Shown here: in pieces, positions 55,401 through 60,119 of the stretch
Layout of the letters: each line of letters begins with the position of its first letter
How positions within the stretch are numbered: the first letter of the stretch is position 1
Origin: Ignelater luminosus
Taxonomy: Eukaryota; Arthropoda; Insecta; Coleoptera; Elateridae
Direction of reading: 5' to 3'
Length of the DNA stretch: 64,000 bases
Assembly: GCA_011009095.1 (NCBI GenBank)
Contig: VTPC01090433.1
Location: 166,561-230,560, forward strand
Made by a program: the position numbers and the translations under genes
Notes under the pieces: generated by a model
Databases searched by the model: none
Told to the model about the DNA's origin: nothing
Seen by the model: the letters and a program-made list of their open reading frames with translations, nothing else

Positions 55401-58400
55401 TAAGCGTTTAAAGTGCGAGAAAGGTTTGGTGTGTTTACCATGCTTTCGGCGAAATAGCAGTTCCTTTTAACATAAGCTATCGCCTTCTTTTATCTCGAGC
55501 AAGTAGTAAATAGTAAGTCTGTCAACTAAGCAAGTACAGCAACTTTATTTTACCCCCCATCATGTTTACTTCTTAATCCAAAAAAGCTAGAATTATAAAA
55601 AGGTTTCTCGTCAAAACGTTTTCTTGGAGATTAAATATTTGGTACCTGCTTCTTTCAAAGGCACTGGCTTTACCCTAACAACTACGTACTTGTGACCCCA
55701 CAAGAAGTAGTCCAGAGGATTTATGTCAGGGCTACGAGCAGGCCAATTTATTTTCCCTAATCAGGTGAGGATTAGCGTCATTCCAATAATGTACGTTATG
55801 AAAATTTAAGATACCGTCTCGCGTAAAACAACACTCATCCGTAAACAGTACTTTCTCTACAAATTCCTGTTGCTGCATTGTTTTTTGTTGAAACCACTCA
55901 CAAAATGTTCGTCTCGGTGCAAAGTCATTTTCAGTTAAATGCTGAACCCGTTGTACGTGATAGGGATGTAATAAGTACGACTTTAATATCCGATGCGCTG
56001 TTGCTTGGGAAACGTTCACGTCGCGTGCGATACCGCGGGTACTTATTGTAGGATCTTCATTAACCATATCTAATACATCTTCTTCCGCTTGAAGAAAGTG
56101 TGGTGCTCGTTCTTGTCCACGGCCTTCATATGTTGCGACGGTGCTACCTGTATCACGAAGTCGTTGTATCGTTTGCAGTATTGTATTCCGCGAAGGCTGT
56201 CTTCGTTGTGGAAAACGAATGACGTACAGTCGTTTTGTCGCTTCTACATTATAATGACATTCTCCATACATTAAAGTTATGTCTGCCAACTCTTGAGTGG
56301 AAAACATCTCGCTCACTTTAAATTTTTTCACACCTTGTCACTCTCAGGAAAGTCAAAGACCGACTGATTGTGACATGTTCCGACCCTTACATATGTAAAT
56401 AGCTACCTGCCAATGACAAGGAGGGTCAGTCAACCCCTATCGATTTTTACTTAAGTAAAAGTATGAGAGCAGGACCGGCTTGGCTTAGCGATTAAATTTC
56501 AAAAGTCTTTTTCTCGGAAACTATGCAATTTTTACCTACCTTTTTTTATCGCAAATGTATGTACTATCACACCGCTATCCACCTTTAAGAGGATACCCTT
56601 TATTTCAGAATCACTATGTATAGGCTGAATGCATAGCAACGCCATTCTTAGGAGGCTAGCTGATTATCATCCCACCCTGAAACTTTTGATACGATTCTAA
56701 CATTTTTGAATGCGTCATATTAAAAAGACCATAGAAGATTTAGTCGTCACTCTGAGTAGCTATAAGCTTCTCGGTTGTTTATTTCACGAGTTTCGAAATT
56801 TTTCCAACTTCGATATAAAATGTGTTTTATTCCAGAAATTAGCGTATAACAATTTATCAAAATTCTCGATTTCGCATTTTCGACCTTTATCTGTAAGTTC
56901 ATCTGTTATTTACTTATTTAGTTATAGAGAAAGCAACATCTTAAAGCAATAGAGTAATCGACCGTCATTGACATTGACATTGATGTCAGTTTTTTTTTTT
57001 TTTTTTAGAAAAGTGAAAAGATTAGTCAACTACAGCAAGGTAATATGAACGCATTCGGGTAAATGATGATATCAACAACAAATGTTTTGTGATAGAGAAT
57101 ATTTTCTTGGAAAGCGAAATCAATTTTGGAAATTTTCGGCAATTGTTCTTGGTAAAATGTTTTTCGTTATATCTATGAAATCAAACAGAGAAAATAACGT
57201 GTAACCAATACCTAATAAGATACGGTGCAGTCTTCAGAATAGAAACGTAACCCTAAGTTATCACTTTATCAGGTATAGATATGACCATTTCAAAAGTATA
57301 AGCTATATATACTGCACCCCTTTAGCAAAAGTTCGTGAAACGTTTTTGCAATTAGACATACCAATTGAAGAAGAAGAAATGGTAGAAGAAAGACTGTCAA
57401 GTAAGTCAGTACTAGTGATATTCTTTGTTTTGTCCAAGATTCAGTTACCTGGAGATCGGGAAATGGGTAACGAGAATAAGAGAATATTTTATACTACTAA
57501 TTAATCGTTTGTTTCTTTTCTTCCTAGAAATTCTGTATTTCGAGAAAGAATTGTTTTGTGAGGGATGCTAAAGGTAAGACTATCTGTAAGTAGAGATATG
57601 CATAGTAGGAATATTTATTGTAAATGAACTAGAATTTTGTTTTCAATACTCTACACGGAGGAAAAAGAGTTTCCAAATAAGTAATTCTAGAAACGACCAG
57701 AAAAATTATTAAGTATTTGTTGAAAATCTATTTATCACAAGTAGAAGATTGCTGTCATCATGTAGAGAGTTATTAAAATATATTAACATTACAAAGTTAT
57801 CGCTAATGAATACTGTTAACTAACTAAATCGACGATTTTAATTAAGCAAGCCATCAATCTAGCTTTTATAAAGCGCAGATTGTATAAAAATAAAAAAGAT
57901 CTCATATAAAATAAATGGAAGCTTAAAAAACAACCGATATTGGTTTGTATACTATGAAAACCAAAATCACAGAAATAAACTGTATTATACAAAGGATTTT
58001 ATTCCTAAAATAGAAAATACCTTCTATCCCTTGACTTTTTCACGCAATAATATCGCCGTAGGTGCAGATATTCATAAAGACGCCTACGGAAAATGAAATA
58101 TTCATTGCAGGCTGACGCTACTATGCCTCTGATGACTTTCGCCAGGAGTAAGCGTTCGAAAATTGTTATTTACCATCTTCATCCTGTATCCTTTGTAATA
58201 TATTGTTCGAAGGGGACTTTTAAATAACGTATGAACTTGAGCGAGTTATCCAAATTACTTTCTTTGATGTTCTACCTATAATCTTTTAGAATTTAGATAA
58301 TCACAATACACCACGTAAACAATATTTGAATTCCTTCAACAATGATTTTTCATTATTCTCTTTAAAATGATGGCTAACATTAAAATTTAATCTCGACTCA

Positions 58401-59114
58401 TTAAACCATTTAATTTTTATCATTACTGCGTATTTACGAAACACATAAACAGCAATAGCAAGCAAGTCCAACAAAAACAAAATCAACACGCAAAAAAACA
58501 AATAAAAGAAAAATAATTCCGCTCGTTCGTCTTTTGGACACGGTAATTCTAACTGCTCGTAAAACTTCTACATTTCCTTGTTTCCTGTGTTATTTCGGCA
58601 CCCTCGAGGGTGTTTTATTTTTCTCTAAAGTGCGCTACTTTCTCGCTACGACAGTTCAAAGCGCTTACTTTCTGTAGCCTTTTAAAAACTAAAGAACTCG
58701 TGGGGTATATATCTTTACGTAAATTTTTACTGACAGCAAGACAATGTTTTGCATTTATATTTGCTGAATTTACAAAAGCAAAAAATTAAATTGTTATCGT
58801 AAAAATATCTTTGCTATTACATTTGTGTTAATAATTAAAAGGAGTCAAAATTAGAAAGGACAGAAAATACATATACAATATCAGTATCTAATACATTACT
58901 TGTGTGCAATTTTTGTTTTATAGTAATGTATAAAACTTTTAATTAAAATAAAATATAAATATACAGCTACGCCTGAACATTATTTTGTATAAAAAACGCC
59001 AAGTTTACGATATATAAATACATAAAACAAAAACTACGTAAAATTCTTACCATCCAAGTTGTTATAAGATGCTGGAAGATAATGATTATACTGAGGATAT
59101 TTAAAGTAATCCAT
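19233..59114 (-). CDS. GSE1: GSE1 homologue (genetic suppressor element 1), nine coding exons, 1812 aa
   Basis: Coding exons on the minus strand are 59114-59051, 43085-42852, 42762-42513, 42452-42258, 42199-41379, 29686-27794, 27686-27483, 25132-23555 and 19432-19233. All junctions are GT-AG and the phases agree (5439 nt including stop). In vertebrates GSE1 is a nuclear scaffold of BRAF35/LSD1-CoREST-HDAC corepressor complexes. Family landmarks appear in the expected order. These are [11 protein letters not shown] (residues 65-75), [11 protein letters not shown], a [20 protein letters not shown] segment, and an R/E/Q-rich helix (about 248-300). Then come [16 protein letters not shown] (1132-1147), a related [10 protein letters not shown] motif (about 1204), [13 protein letters not shown] (about 1730) and a C-terminal coiled coil (1747-1812). 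Compared with human GSE1 (about 1217 aa) the middle is inflated by Asn/Ser-rich low-complexity sequence. An RTNEEEKWLARQ-like segment of the vertebrate protein was not found. The gene spans 40 kb and is packed with intronic transposons. Unseen exons or alternative starts are possible. Confidence 0.87.
20010..21182. repeat. 1.17-kb foldback element in GSE1 intron 8
   Basis: The outer arms (20010-20135 and 21058-21182) are inverted copies of about 125 bp with shared blocks CTGTAAAAATTGATTGA, TCTCAACT and CAATTGAGGATTAAAAAAC. Inner arms also pair: GTGTGGAGTTTCAAA near 20483 with the complement near 20850, and GAGGTAATGGTATCAATC near 20570 with its complement near 20790. Non-coding; the left side carries about 150 bp extra. 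No target duplication recognised. Confidence 0.75.
21422..23485 (+). mobile_element. hAT transposon, 2064 bp, with 8-bp target duplication, in GSE1 intron 8
   Basis: Inverted ends CAGAGTTG and CAGAGCTG (right end complemented), followed by a related (G)GTACTCAGTA block, are flanked by a perfect 8-bp duplication TATGCAAA (21414-21421 and 23486-23493). Subterminal zones (21430-21760 and 23165-23480) are crowded with AGTACT, TACTGG and CCAGTA motifs. A decayed hAT transposase lies between. The right end is 70 bp from the exon 8 donor of GSE1. Confidence 0.93.
21830..22900 (+). pseudogene. hAT transposase, C-terminal part, broken
   Basis: Frames at 21830-22126, 22157-22585 and 22685-22900 together read as the C-terminal part of a hAT transposase. 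Landmarks are [14 protein letters not shown] (a typical RWNSTYDM-like hAT block), a helical middle ([19 protein letters not shown] region) and the dimerisation domain ([20 protein letters not shown], then NAPRRHALS in another frame). Damage seen: an in-frame stop after SELSDK at about 22124, a frame change near 22580, a stop before LNDYEAI, and a frame shift after VERLIF. The N-terminal BED zinc finger and the first catalytic half are missing, so it cannot make an active enzyme. Confidence 0.88.
23555..25132 (-). CDS. GSE1: GSE1 exon 8
   Basis: 525 codons of mostly Asn/Lys/Ser-rich disordered sequence. It starts [14 protein letters not shown], in the place of the basic helix after the second FFRILGL-type motif. 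It ends with [17 protein letters not shown], which matches the KW..I...FEAYQEH segment before the vertebrate coiled coil. Acceptor CTGTTTCAG, donor AAAG/GTAAGT. Two near repeats ([22 protein letters not shown]) near the end suggest a short internal duplication. Confidence 0.85.
25218..25960. repeat. foldback element, about 740 bp, in GSE1 intron 7
   Basis: The ends ATCTAGGAGCAGG and CCTGCTCCTGGATCC are inverted. Inside, TTAAATTCATATTTATTTTC, CACACCGAGGGCTGTATTC, TAAAGTAAAATACAA and GTCACGCGAATATCAAC on the left all have inverted partners on the right. The centre is near 25630. About 90 bp after the left end has no partner and may be a separate insertion. It begins 86 bp upstream (transcript sense) of the exon 8 acceptor. 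Confidence 0.78.
25961..27482. other. rest of GSE1 intron 7, repeat-derived
   Basis: No exon recognised. GC-richer patches near 26090-26280 and 26420-26600 look like dispersed repeat sequence, but I cannot assign them to a family. Confidence 0.35.
27483..27686 (-). CDS. GSE1: GSE1 exon 7
   Basis: 68 codons. [10 protein letters not shown] takes the place of the vertebrate KRRKRRRML segment. It is followed by a Pro/Ser stretch and [17 protein letters not shown], which matches the vertebrate KKKFLTIFNLTHISAEK motif. Acceptor CTCATAG, donor TGTG/GTAAGT; both junctions are phase 1. Confidence 0.87.
27794..29686 (-). CDS. GSE1: GSE1 exon 6, large low-complexity exon
   Basis: 631 codons. The long Asn/Ser/Thr-rich region gives way to a basic cluster ([14 protein letters not shown]), a plausible nuclear localisation signal. 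A Ser/acidic tract ([19 protein letters not shown]) follows, resembling a casein-kinase-type region, and then the conserved [16 protein letters not shown] motif at the very end. Acceptor GTTTTAG; donor AATG/GTTAGT. Confidence 0.87.
29687..31110. other. GSE1 intron 5, proximal part
   Basis: No exon seen. A stretch near 30390-30480 is a direct relative of 34738-34830 inside the palindromic element at 34.4-35.2 kb (shared CTGTCAATATCAA-like and AGCTAGAAATAAAA-like blocks), so a decayed copy of that family is here too. Confidence 0.4.
31119..31389. repeat. palindromic MITE, about 270 bp, in GSE1 intron 5
   Basis: TTATAATTGAAGCGTTGTTT at the left pairs with the complement of AAACAATGCTTGAATTATAA at the right, and the ACAAGAACAACCATA stem continues inward. 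The interior repeats the TTTTTGTAGAA motif. Non-coding. Confidence 0.7.
31894..32192. repeat. inverted-repeat element, about 300 bp
   Basis: GTCCATAAATAATAGTATGC then TGTGAAAGGTAGGTT on the left pair with the complement of AACCTACCTTTCACAGC...ATTATTATTTACTGACC on the right. Stem of about 40 bp with a non-paired interior. Confidence 0.6.
32428..32636. mobile_element. TA-flanked MITE, 209 bp
   Basis: Perfect terminal inverted repeat CAGTTTTTTGCAT with TA on both sides. The stem continues through ATTCATTATT and ATTAATCAAATACAC blocks, so most of the element is a hairpin. Tc1/mariner-type MITE in GSE1 intron 5. Confidence 0.78.
33705..33832. repeat. hairpin repeat, about 130 bp
   Basis: GTACCTCTGAG, TATTTTTGCT, TTGTCTCTTATTCTTGTCAC and TCAAAT on the left all pair with the right arm across a loop of about 10 bp (TGGATTATTA). 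The sequence just outside the left arm, ACTTTTGAATAGAA near 33695, also occurs inverted near 33475, so an earlier copy may lie there. Confidence 0.65.
34387..35236. mobile_element. TA-flanked palindromic element, 850 bp, in GSE1 intron 5
   Basis: The left end CAGTATGTCACAAATTTGAGG-like and right end complement TAGTATGTGTCGAATTCAAGG-like form inverted repeats with TA at both sides. Arms continue through GGAAACCGTAAGAGAT/AGAAACCATAAGAGAT, GTTGCC and TTTACTGATGTTTT. No coding capacity. Related degenerate pieces occur near 14.2-14.5 kb and 30.4 kb. Confidence 0.7.
35240..36590. other. GSE1 intron 5, no exon recognised
   Basis: Includes a T-run next to a C-run at 35873-35903 (C tract of about 10). 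Short frames at 35402-35953 and 36099-36332 have no family features. Confidence 0.4.
36591..36660 (-). other. tRNA-like sequence, possible SINE head or tRNA relic
   Basis: On the minus strand TTAGTTGGTTAGAGC matches a Pol III A box and GGGTTTGAACCC a B box, about 25 nt apart. A five-pair stem around CTAGTTA would give anticodon AGT (Thr). The acceptor ends do not pair, so this is not a functional tRNA. Either a degenerate tRNA or the head of a tRNA-derived SINE. Confidence 0.5.
36751..37057. mobile_element. TA-flanked MITE, 307 bp, CAGGGTG ends
   Basis: The left end CAGGGTGTAAAGGAAATGGC and the right end complement CAGGGTGCAAAGTAAATGAC are inverted and flanked by TA. The stem continues through GTACGTTATTCTG. 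No coding capacity. It lies in GSE1 intron 5 and shares the CAGGGTG terminus with several other elements here. Confidence 0.85.
37060..41378. other. GSE1 intron 5, distal part, no exon recognised
   Basis: AT-rich. The longest frame, 38164-38481 on the plus strand, starts with ATG and has one hydrophobic segment followed by a Lys/Glu-rich tail. It lacks family similarity that I can name, and I do not call it a gene. Confidence 0.4.
41379..42199 (-). CDS. GSE1: GSE1 exon 5: R/E/Q-rich helix and Pro/Ser region
   Basis: Acceptor TTGTTAG; donor GCAG/GTGAGG. The first 50 residues are an Arg/Glu/Gln helix ([19 protein letters not shown]), matching the RE-rich helix of vertebrate GSE1. Pro/His/Ser-rich sequence and a [14 protein letters not shown] run follow. 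The frame would run on to a TGA at 41341, but the strong donor at 41378 and the phase-1 fit to exon 6 show that this stop is intronic. A short isoform retaining the intron and ending at that stop remains possible. Confidence 0.85.
42258..42452 (-). CDS. GSE1: GSE1 exon 4
   Basis: 65 codons rich in Pro, Tyr, Leu and Met. [18 protein letters not shown] then [20 protein letters not shown] correspond to the vertebrate segment around FYPIPTPGSLPPLHPSAMHLHL. Junction codons on both sides split as AG/A (Arg). Intron lengths are 60 nt upstream and 58 nt downstream. Confidence 0.87.
42513..42762 (-). CDS. GSE1: GSE1 exon 3
   Basis: Starts [10 protein letters not shown] after the acceptor TTTAACAG and ends [10 protein letters not shown] before AG/GTAAAT. 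The last motif resembles vertebrate LRSFRPYHTTDDLR. Exon entry by G+AT restores the Asp codon, confirming the phase. Confidence 0.83.
42852..43085 (-). CDS. GSE1: GSE1 exon 2: conserved FAAALRNLA motif
   Basis: Contains [19 protein letters not shown], which matches the N-terminal SSSFAAALRKLAKQAEEP of vertebrate GSE1. This is the best single piece of evidence at the N-terminus. The acceptor TTGCAG has a long pyrimidine tract; donor CCTG/GTTTGT is weaker than the others. Confidence 0.87.
43086..45066. other. GSE1 intron 1, proximal part
   Basis: No coding exon recognised. Minus-strand frames at 43522-43998 contain a Lys-rich stretch ([11 protein letters not shown]) but have no matching splice sites or GSE1-like sequence. 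Confidence 0.4.
45067..45460. repeat. probable hAT-like MITE, about 390 bp
   Basis: The ends TAGAACTGTGCA and (complement) TAGAGCTGGGCA are inverted. The interior has many GTGAGTGG, CACTCAC and CGTGAGTCG motifs on both strands, as in hAT subterminal zones. No target duplication could be found, so the call is tentative. Confidence 0.5.
45519..47140 (+). mobile_element. mariner-like element, DD41D type, copy 1 (1622 bp)
   Basis: Inverted ends CAGGGTGATTCTGAAATAAA (over 28 bp, continuing GGGTATCC) are flanked by TA at 45517-45518 and 47141-47142. The transposase relic has motifs FTDE, HDGAPPH and SPDINPLD. I count 41 residues between the second Asp (HDGA) and the last Asp (NPLD), hence DD41D-type spacing rather than DD34D. 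It lies in GSE1 intron 1. Confidence 0.9.
45809..46876 (+). pseudogene. DD41D mariner-like transposase, copy 1, broken
   Basis: Full-length homology from ATG 45809 ([16 protein letters not shown]) to GHFQRK-stop at 46876. Compared with copy 2 it lost about 25 bp after RFPQ (near 45933), changing frame. It has an extra A in an A run near 46235 and a TGA after WCGIL near 46412. The HTH region ([20 protein letters not shown]), [19 protein letters not shown] and [14 protein letters not shown] are all visible. All three catalytic positions are present, but the gene cannot be expressed as one protein. Confidence 0.9.
47145..49425. other. GSE1 intron 1, no exon recognised
   Basis: Short frames at 47638-47953 and 48689-48889 are AT-rich chance frames. 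No repeats with defined ends seen. Confidence 0.4.
49430..50157. mobile_element. 720-bp palindromic MITE, CAGGGTG end
   Basis: The left end CAGGGTGTCCCCAGATTGAC (TA before it) is inverted at the right, where the terminus is mutated to ATACCCTT. Almost the whole element is a hairpin: TCAGCCCTGCTTGATTAGAA, TTGATAGGTATCAAAAACTT, TTTTGCTTAT and ACTGCCA...TGGCAGTTACATAGAG blocks recur inverted around a centre near 49765. Confidence 0.82.
50158..51369. mobile_element. 1.2-kb palindromic element missing its left terminus
   Basis: Long inverted arms meet near 50970. Left blocks CCCTTATAAGAACTCATTTT, GACAAATCACTTT, GTCAATTGATTCAGAAAAAA, CATAGTTTGATAAAT and TACCTCAATTGGATCTTTAT have inverted partners at 51345 back to 51060. 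The right end is GGGACACCCTG with TA after it, but the left arm starts without the matching CAGGGTGTCCC and abuts the neighbouring MITE. Non-coding. Confidence 0.72.
51372..53480. other. GSE1 intron 1 with a GC-richer patch
   Basis: The 51940-52110 stretch is clearly richer in GC and CpG (GACCGCAACAACCTGCGACC, AACACCGGCG) than its surroundings and could be an alternative promoter or a repeat. Overlapping frames on both strands at 52159-52596 have no recognisable domain. Confidence 0.35.
53540..54565 (-). pseudogene. mariner transposase (DD34D), broken
   Basis: Homology runs from [22 protein letters not shown] (spread over about 54495-54565) through the second HTH ([20 protein letters not shown]). 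It continues with [20 protein letters not shown] and HQDNARTHT to [16 protein letters not shown] near 53720. There are 34 residues between the HQDN Asp and the APFD Asp. Several frame changes and stops (after MLHPMLC, after HRRNLGPS, and near the C-terminus) make it inactive. Confidence 0.88.
54680..56618 (-). mobile_element. mariner-like element, DD41D type, copy 2, nested and rearranged
   Basis: Same ends as copy 1 (CAGGGTGATTCTGAAATAAA left; right end mutated to CATAGTGATTCTG when complemented), with TA at both sides. Opposite orientation to copy 1. Two internal changes relative to copy 1: about 272 bp deleted (equivalent to 46371-46642), and 733 bp of unrelated sequence (54958-55690) replacing about 167 bp at the transposase C-terminus. 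Confidence 0.88.
55691..56331 (-). pseudogene. DD41D mariner-like transposase, copy 2, truncated
   Basis: Open from ATG 56331 for about 199 codons, covering the paired HTH domain, the linker ([16 protein letters not shown]) and the first catalytic motif (VLFTDECCF). It stays in frame up to NPHLIRENK. The 272-bp deletion then removes the second Asp (HDGAPPH) and shifts frame. [13 protein letters not shown] is still readable in another frame, after which the sequence is foreign. Useful as the better-preserved N-terminal half of the family. Confidence 0.88.
57045..57571 (+). CDS. putative small spliced gene, 61 aa, function unknown
   Basis: Model: exons 57045-57058, 57273-57400 and 57528-57571, with GT-AG introns of 214 and 127 nt. 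The last intron has a strong CTTTTCTTCCTAG acceptor and the middle exon a TCAA/GTAAGT donor. The predicted protein starts [13 protein letters not shown], contains [20 protein letters not shown] and ends [16 protein letters not shown]. The middle frame is open for about 100 codons without needing a start, unusual for this AT-rich DNA. I recognise no family. It lies in GSE1 intron 1 on the opposite strand. The 14-nt first coding exon is the weakest part; the true upstream exon could differ, or the whole model could be chance. Confidence 0.3.
57575..59050. other. GSE1 intron 1, distal end
   Basis: No exon recognised. GC-richer patches near 58030-58140 and 58530-58680 could contain regulatory sequence. 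Confidence 0.35.
59051..59114 (-). CDS. GSE1: GSE1 exon 1, first coding exon (21 codons)
   Basis: ATG at 59114 opens [20 protein letters not shown] and ends GATG/GTAAGA, a strong phase-1 donor. It completes a Gly codon with exon 2 16 kb away. It is too short for ORF searches. Support comes from donor strength, phase, the Tyr/Pro-rich composition that suits the disordered N-terminus, and the GC-rich promoter-like block 300-500 bp upstream. Not proven; other first exons may exist. Confidence 0.6.
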
Positions 59115-59399
59115 AGTCTTTCATTTCATTTTTCAAGGAGGTCTTACTTTTAAAGTACTTTAAATGTATGTTAAAAACAAGACTACTAATTTATCATAAA
59201 GAAATATTAAATACGAAACATATACATAATAATATTATATTAAACACAAAACTTCGTTTTCTTTTTAAAGATTCGATTTTCTACGTGAAAAACAAAAAAA
59301 TGCGTCTCAAAACATTTTATGCAATTGCAATCGAAAACCGATTTAAACGCGCAACTTCAAGGAAATGCATACAACAAACAGTAACGAATTAAAGATAAA

Positions 59400-59640
59400 C
59401 AAAGTGCGAACGATATTTTGGGCGTGAGAAACCGCAAAAAGGCGTTTATTGACAAGCGCGACCCACTCGTCTGCGATGCTTGATTTTCACCCGCGAGGGC
59501 ATACTACCTACTGGGGGTGGCTGTTTCCTTTCCCCGCGGAGTTTCCCCAACATTCGCAAACCCCCGAGATGCGCATGTGTTTAAAATTGCTCAAAATCGT
59601 ATCTTTATTATTTTGTTATTATTTTCACGTTTGGTTCGTT
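59400..59640 (-). promoter_or_regulatory. GC-rich block, likely GSE1 promoter or 5' UTR
   Basis: Sharp rise in GC and CpG (GACAAGCGCGACC, CACCCGCGAGGG, CCCCGCGGAG) in otherwise AT-rich DNA, directly upstream of the first coding exon. GATGCGCATGTG near 59570 resembles an NRF-1-type GCGCATGC site. Promoter function is inferred from composition and position. Confidence 0.45.
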
Positions 59641-60042
59641 ACAAATGCTACTTTAAATGCTGTTTGAATTTAGTTCGAGCATTTCCATAAAAATCAATGT
59701 GGTAGTAATTGTTGGTTTTTTTTAATTTTTAATAAACGACCATGAAAAACTATTCACTTCGTATGCATCATAAACAAGACATAATGTATCTAAATAAAAT
59801 GTCGCCTTAGTTAAAACATAAAAATTTATACTGTTTATGAATATTAAAATCATTTACATGATTTAGAGCTCAAGCAACATTTAAGGTGCTGTTTACCTGA
59901 TTTTCAACTTCATCTTAATAGATTAAACAAAAATTCTTAACCCCACATTTCCAAGTAAAATCACTCAATTCTCATAAACAAACCAGTAATTATTAAATTA
60001 AATTGTAGTAAATTAATAATAGGGAGATGCATATAAAAAAAT

Positions 60043-60117
60043 CAGTTCTCGCGTGTGATTCGAACCCACATCTGCGATAATCCGTATCACTGCTTTTCCA
60101 ATTCAGCCAACGGAAAC
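60043..60117 (-). other. tRNA-like sequence, possible SINE head
   Basis: On the minus strand TGGCTGAATTGG resembles an A box, GGTTCGAATCAC is a good B box, and GTGAT/ATCGC forms a possible anticodon stem with loop ACGGATT. The acceptor arms pair poorly and position 33 is not T, so a working tRNA is unlikely. Confidence 0.5.
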
Positions 60118-60119
60118 TT

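Larger units (their letters stand above)
53485..56680 (-). mobile_element. DD34D mariner, interrupted by a nested element
   Basis: The left end CGAGGATGGGATGATACTTA and the right end (complement) TCAGGGTGGGATGATAATCA are matching inverted repeats that continue to TAGCC, with TA before the left end. After subtracting the nested DD41D element (54680-56618 plus one TA) the mariner is about 1255 bp, the normal size for the family. The transposase relic is on the minus strand. The nested copy sits in the mariner's 5' untranslated part. Confidence 0.82.
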
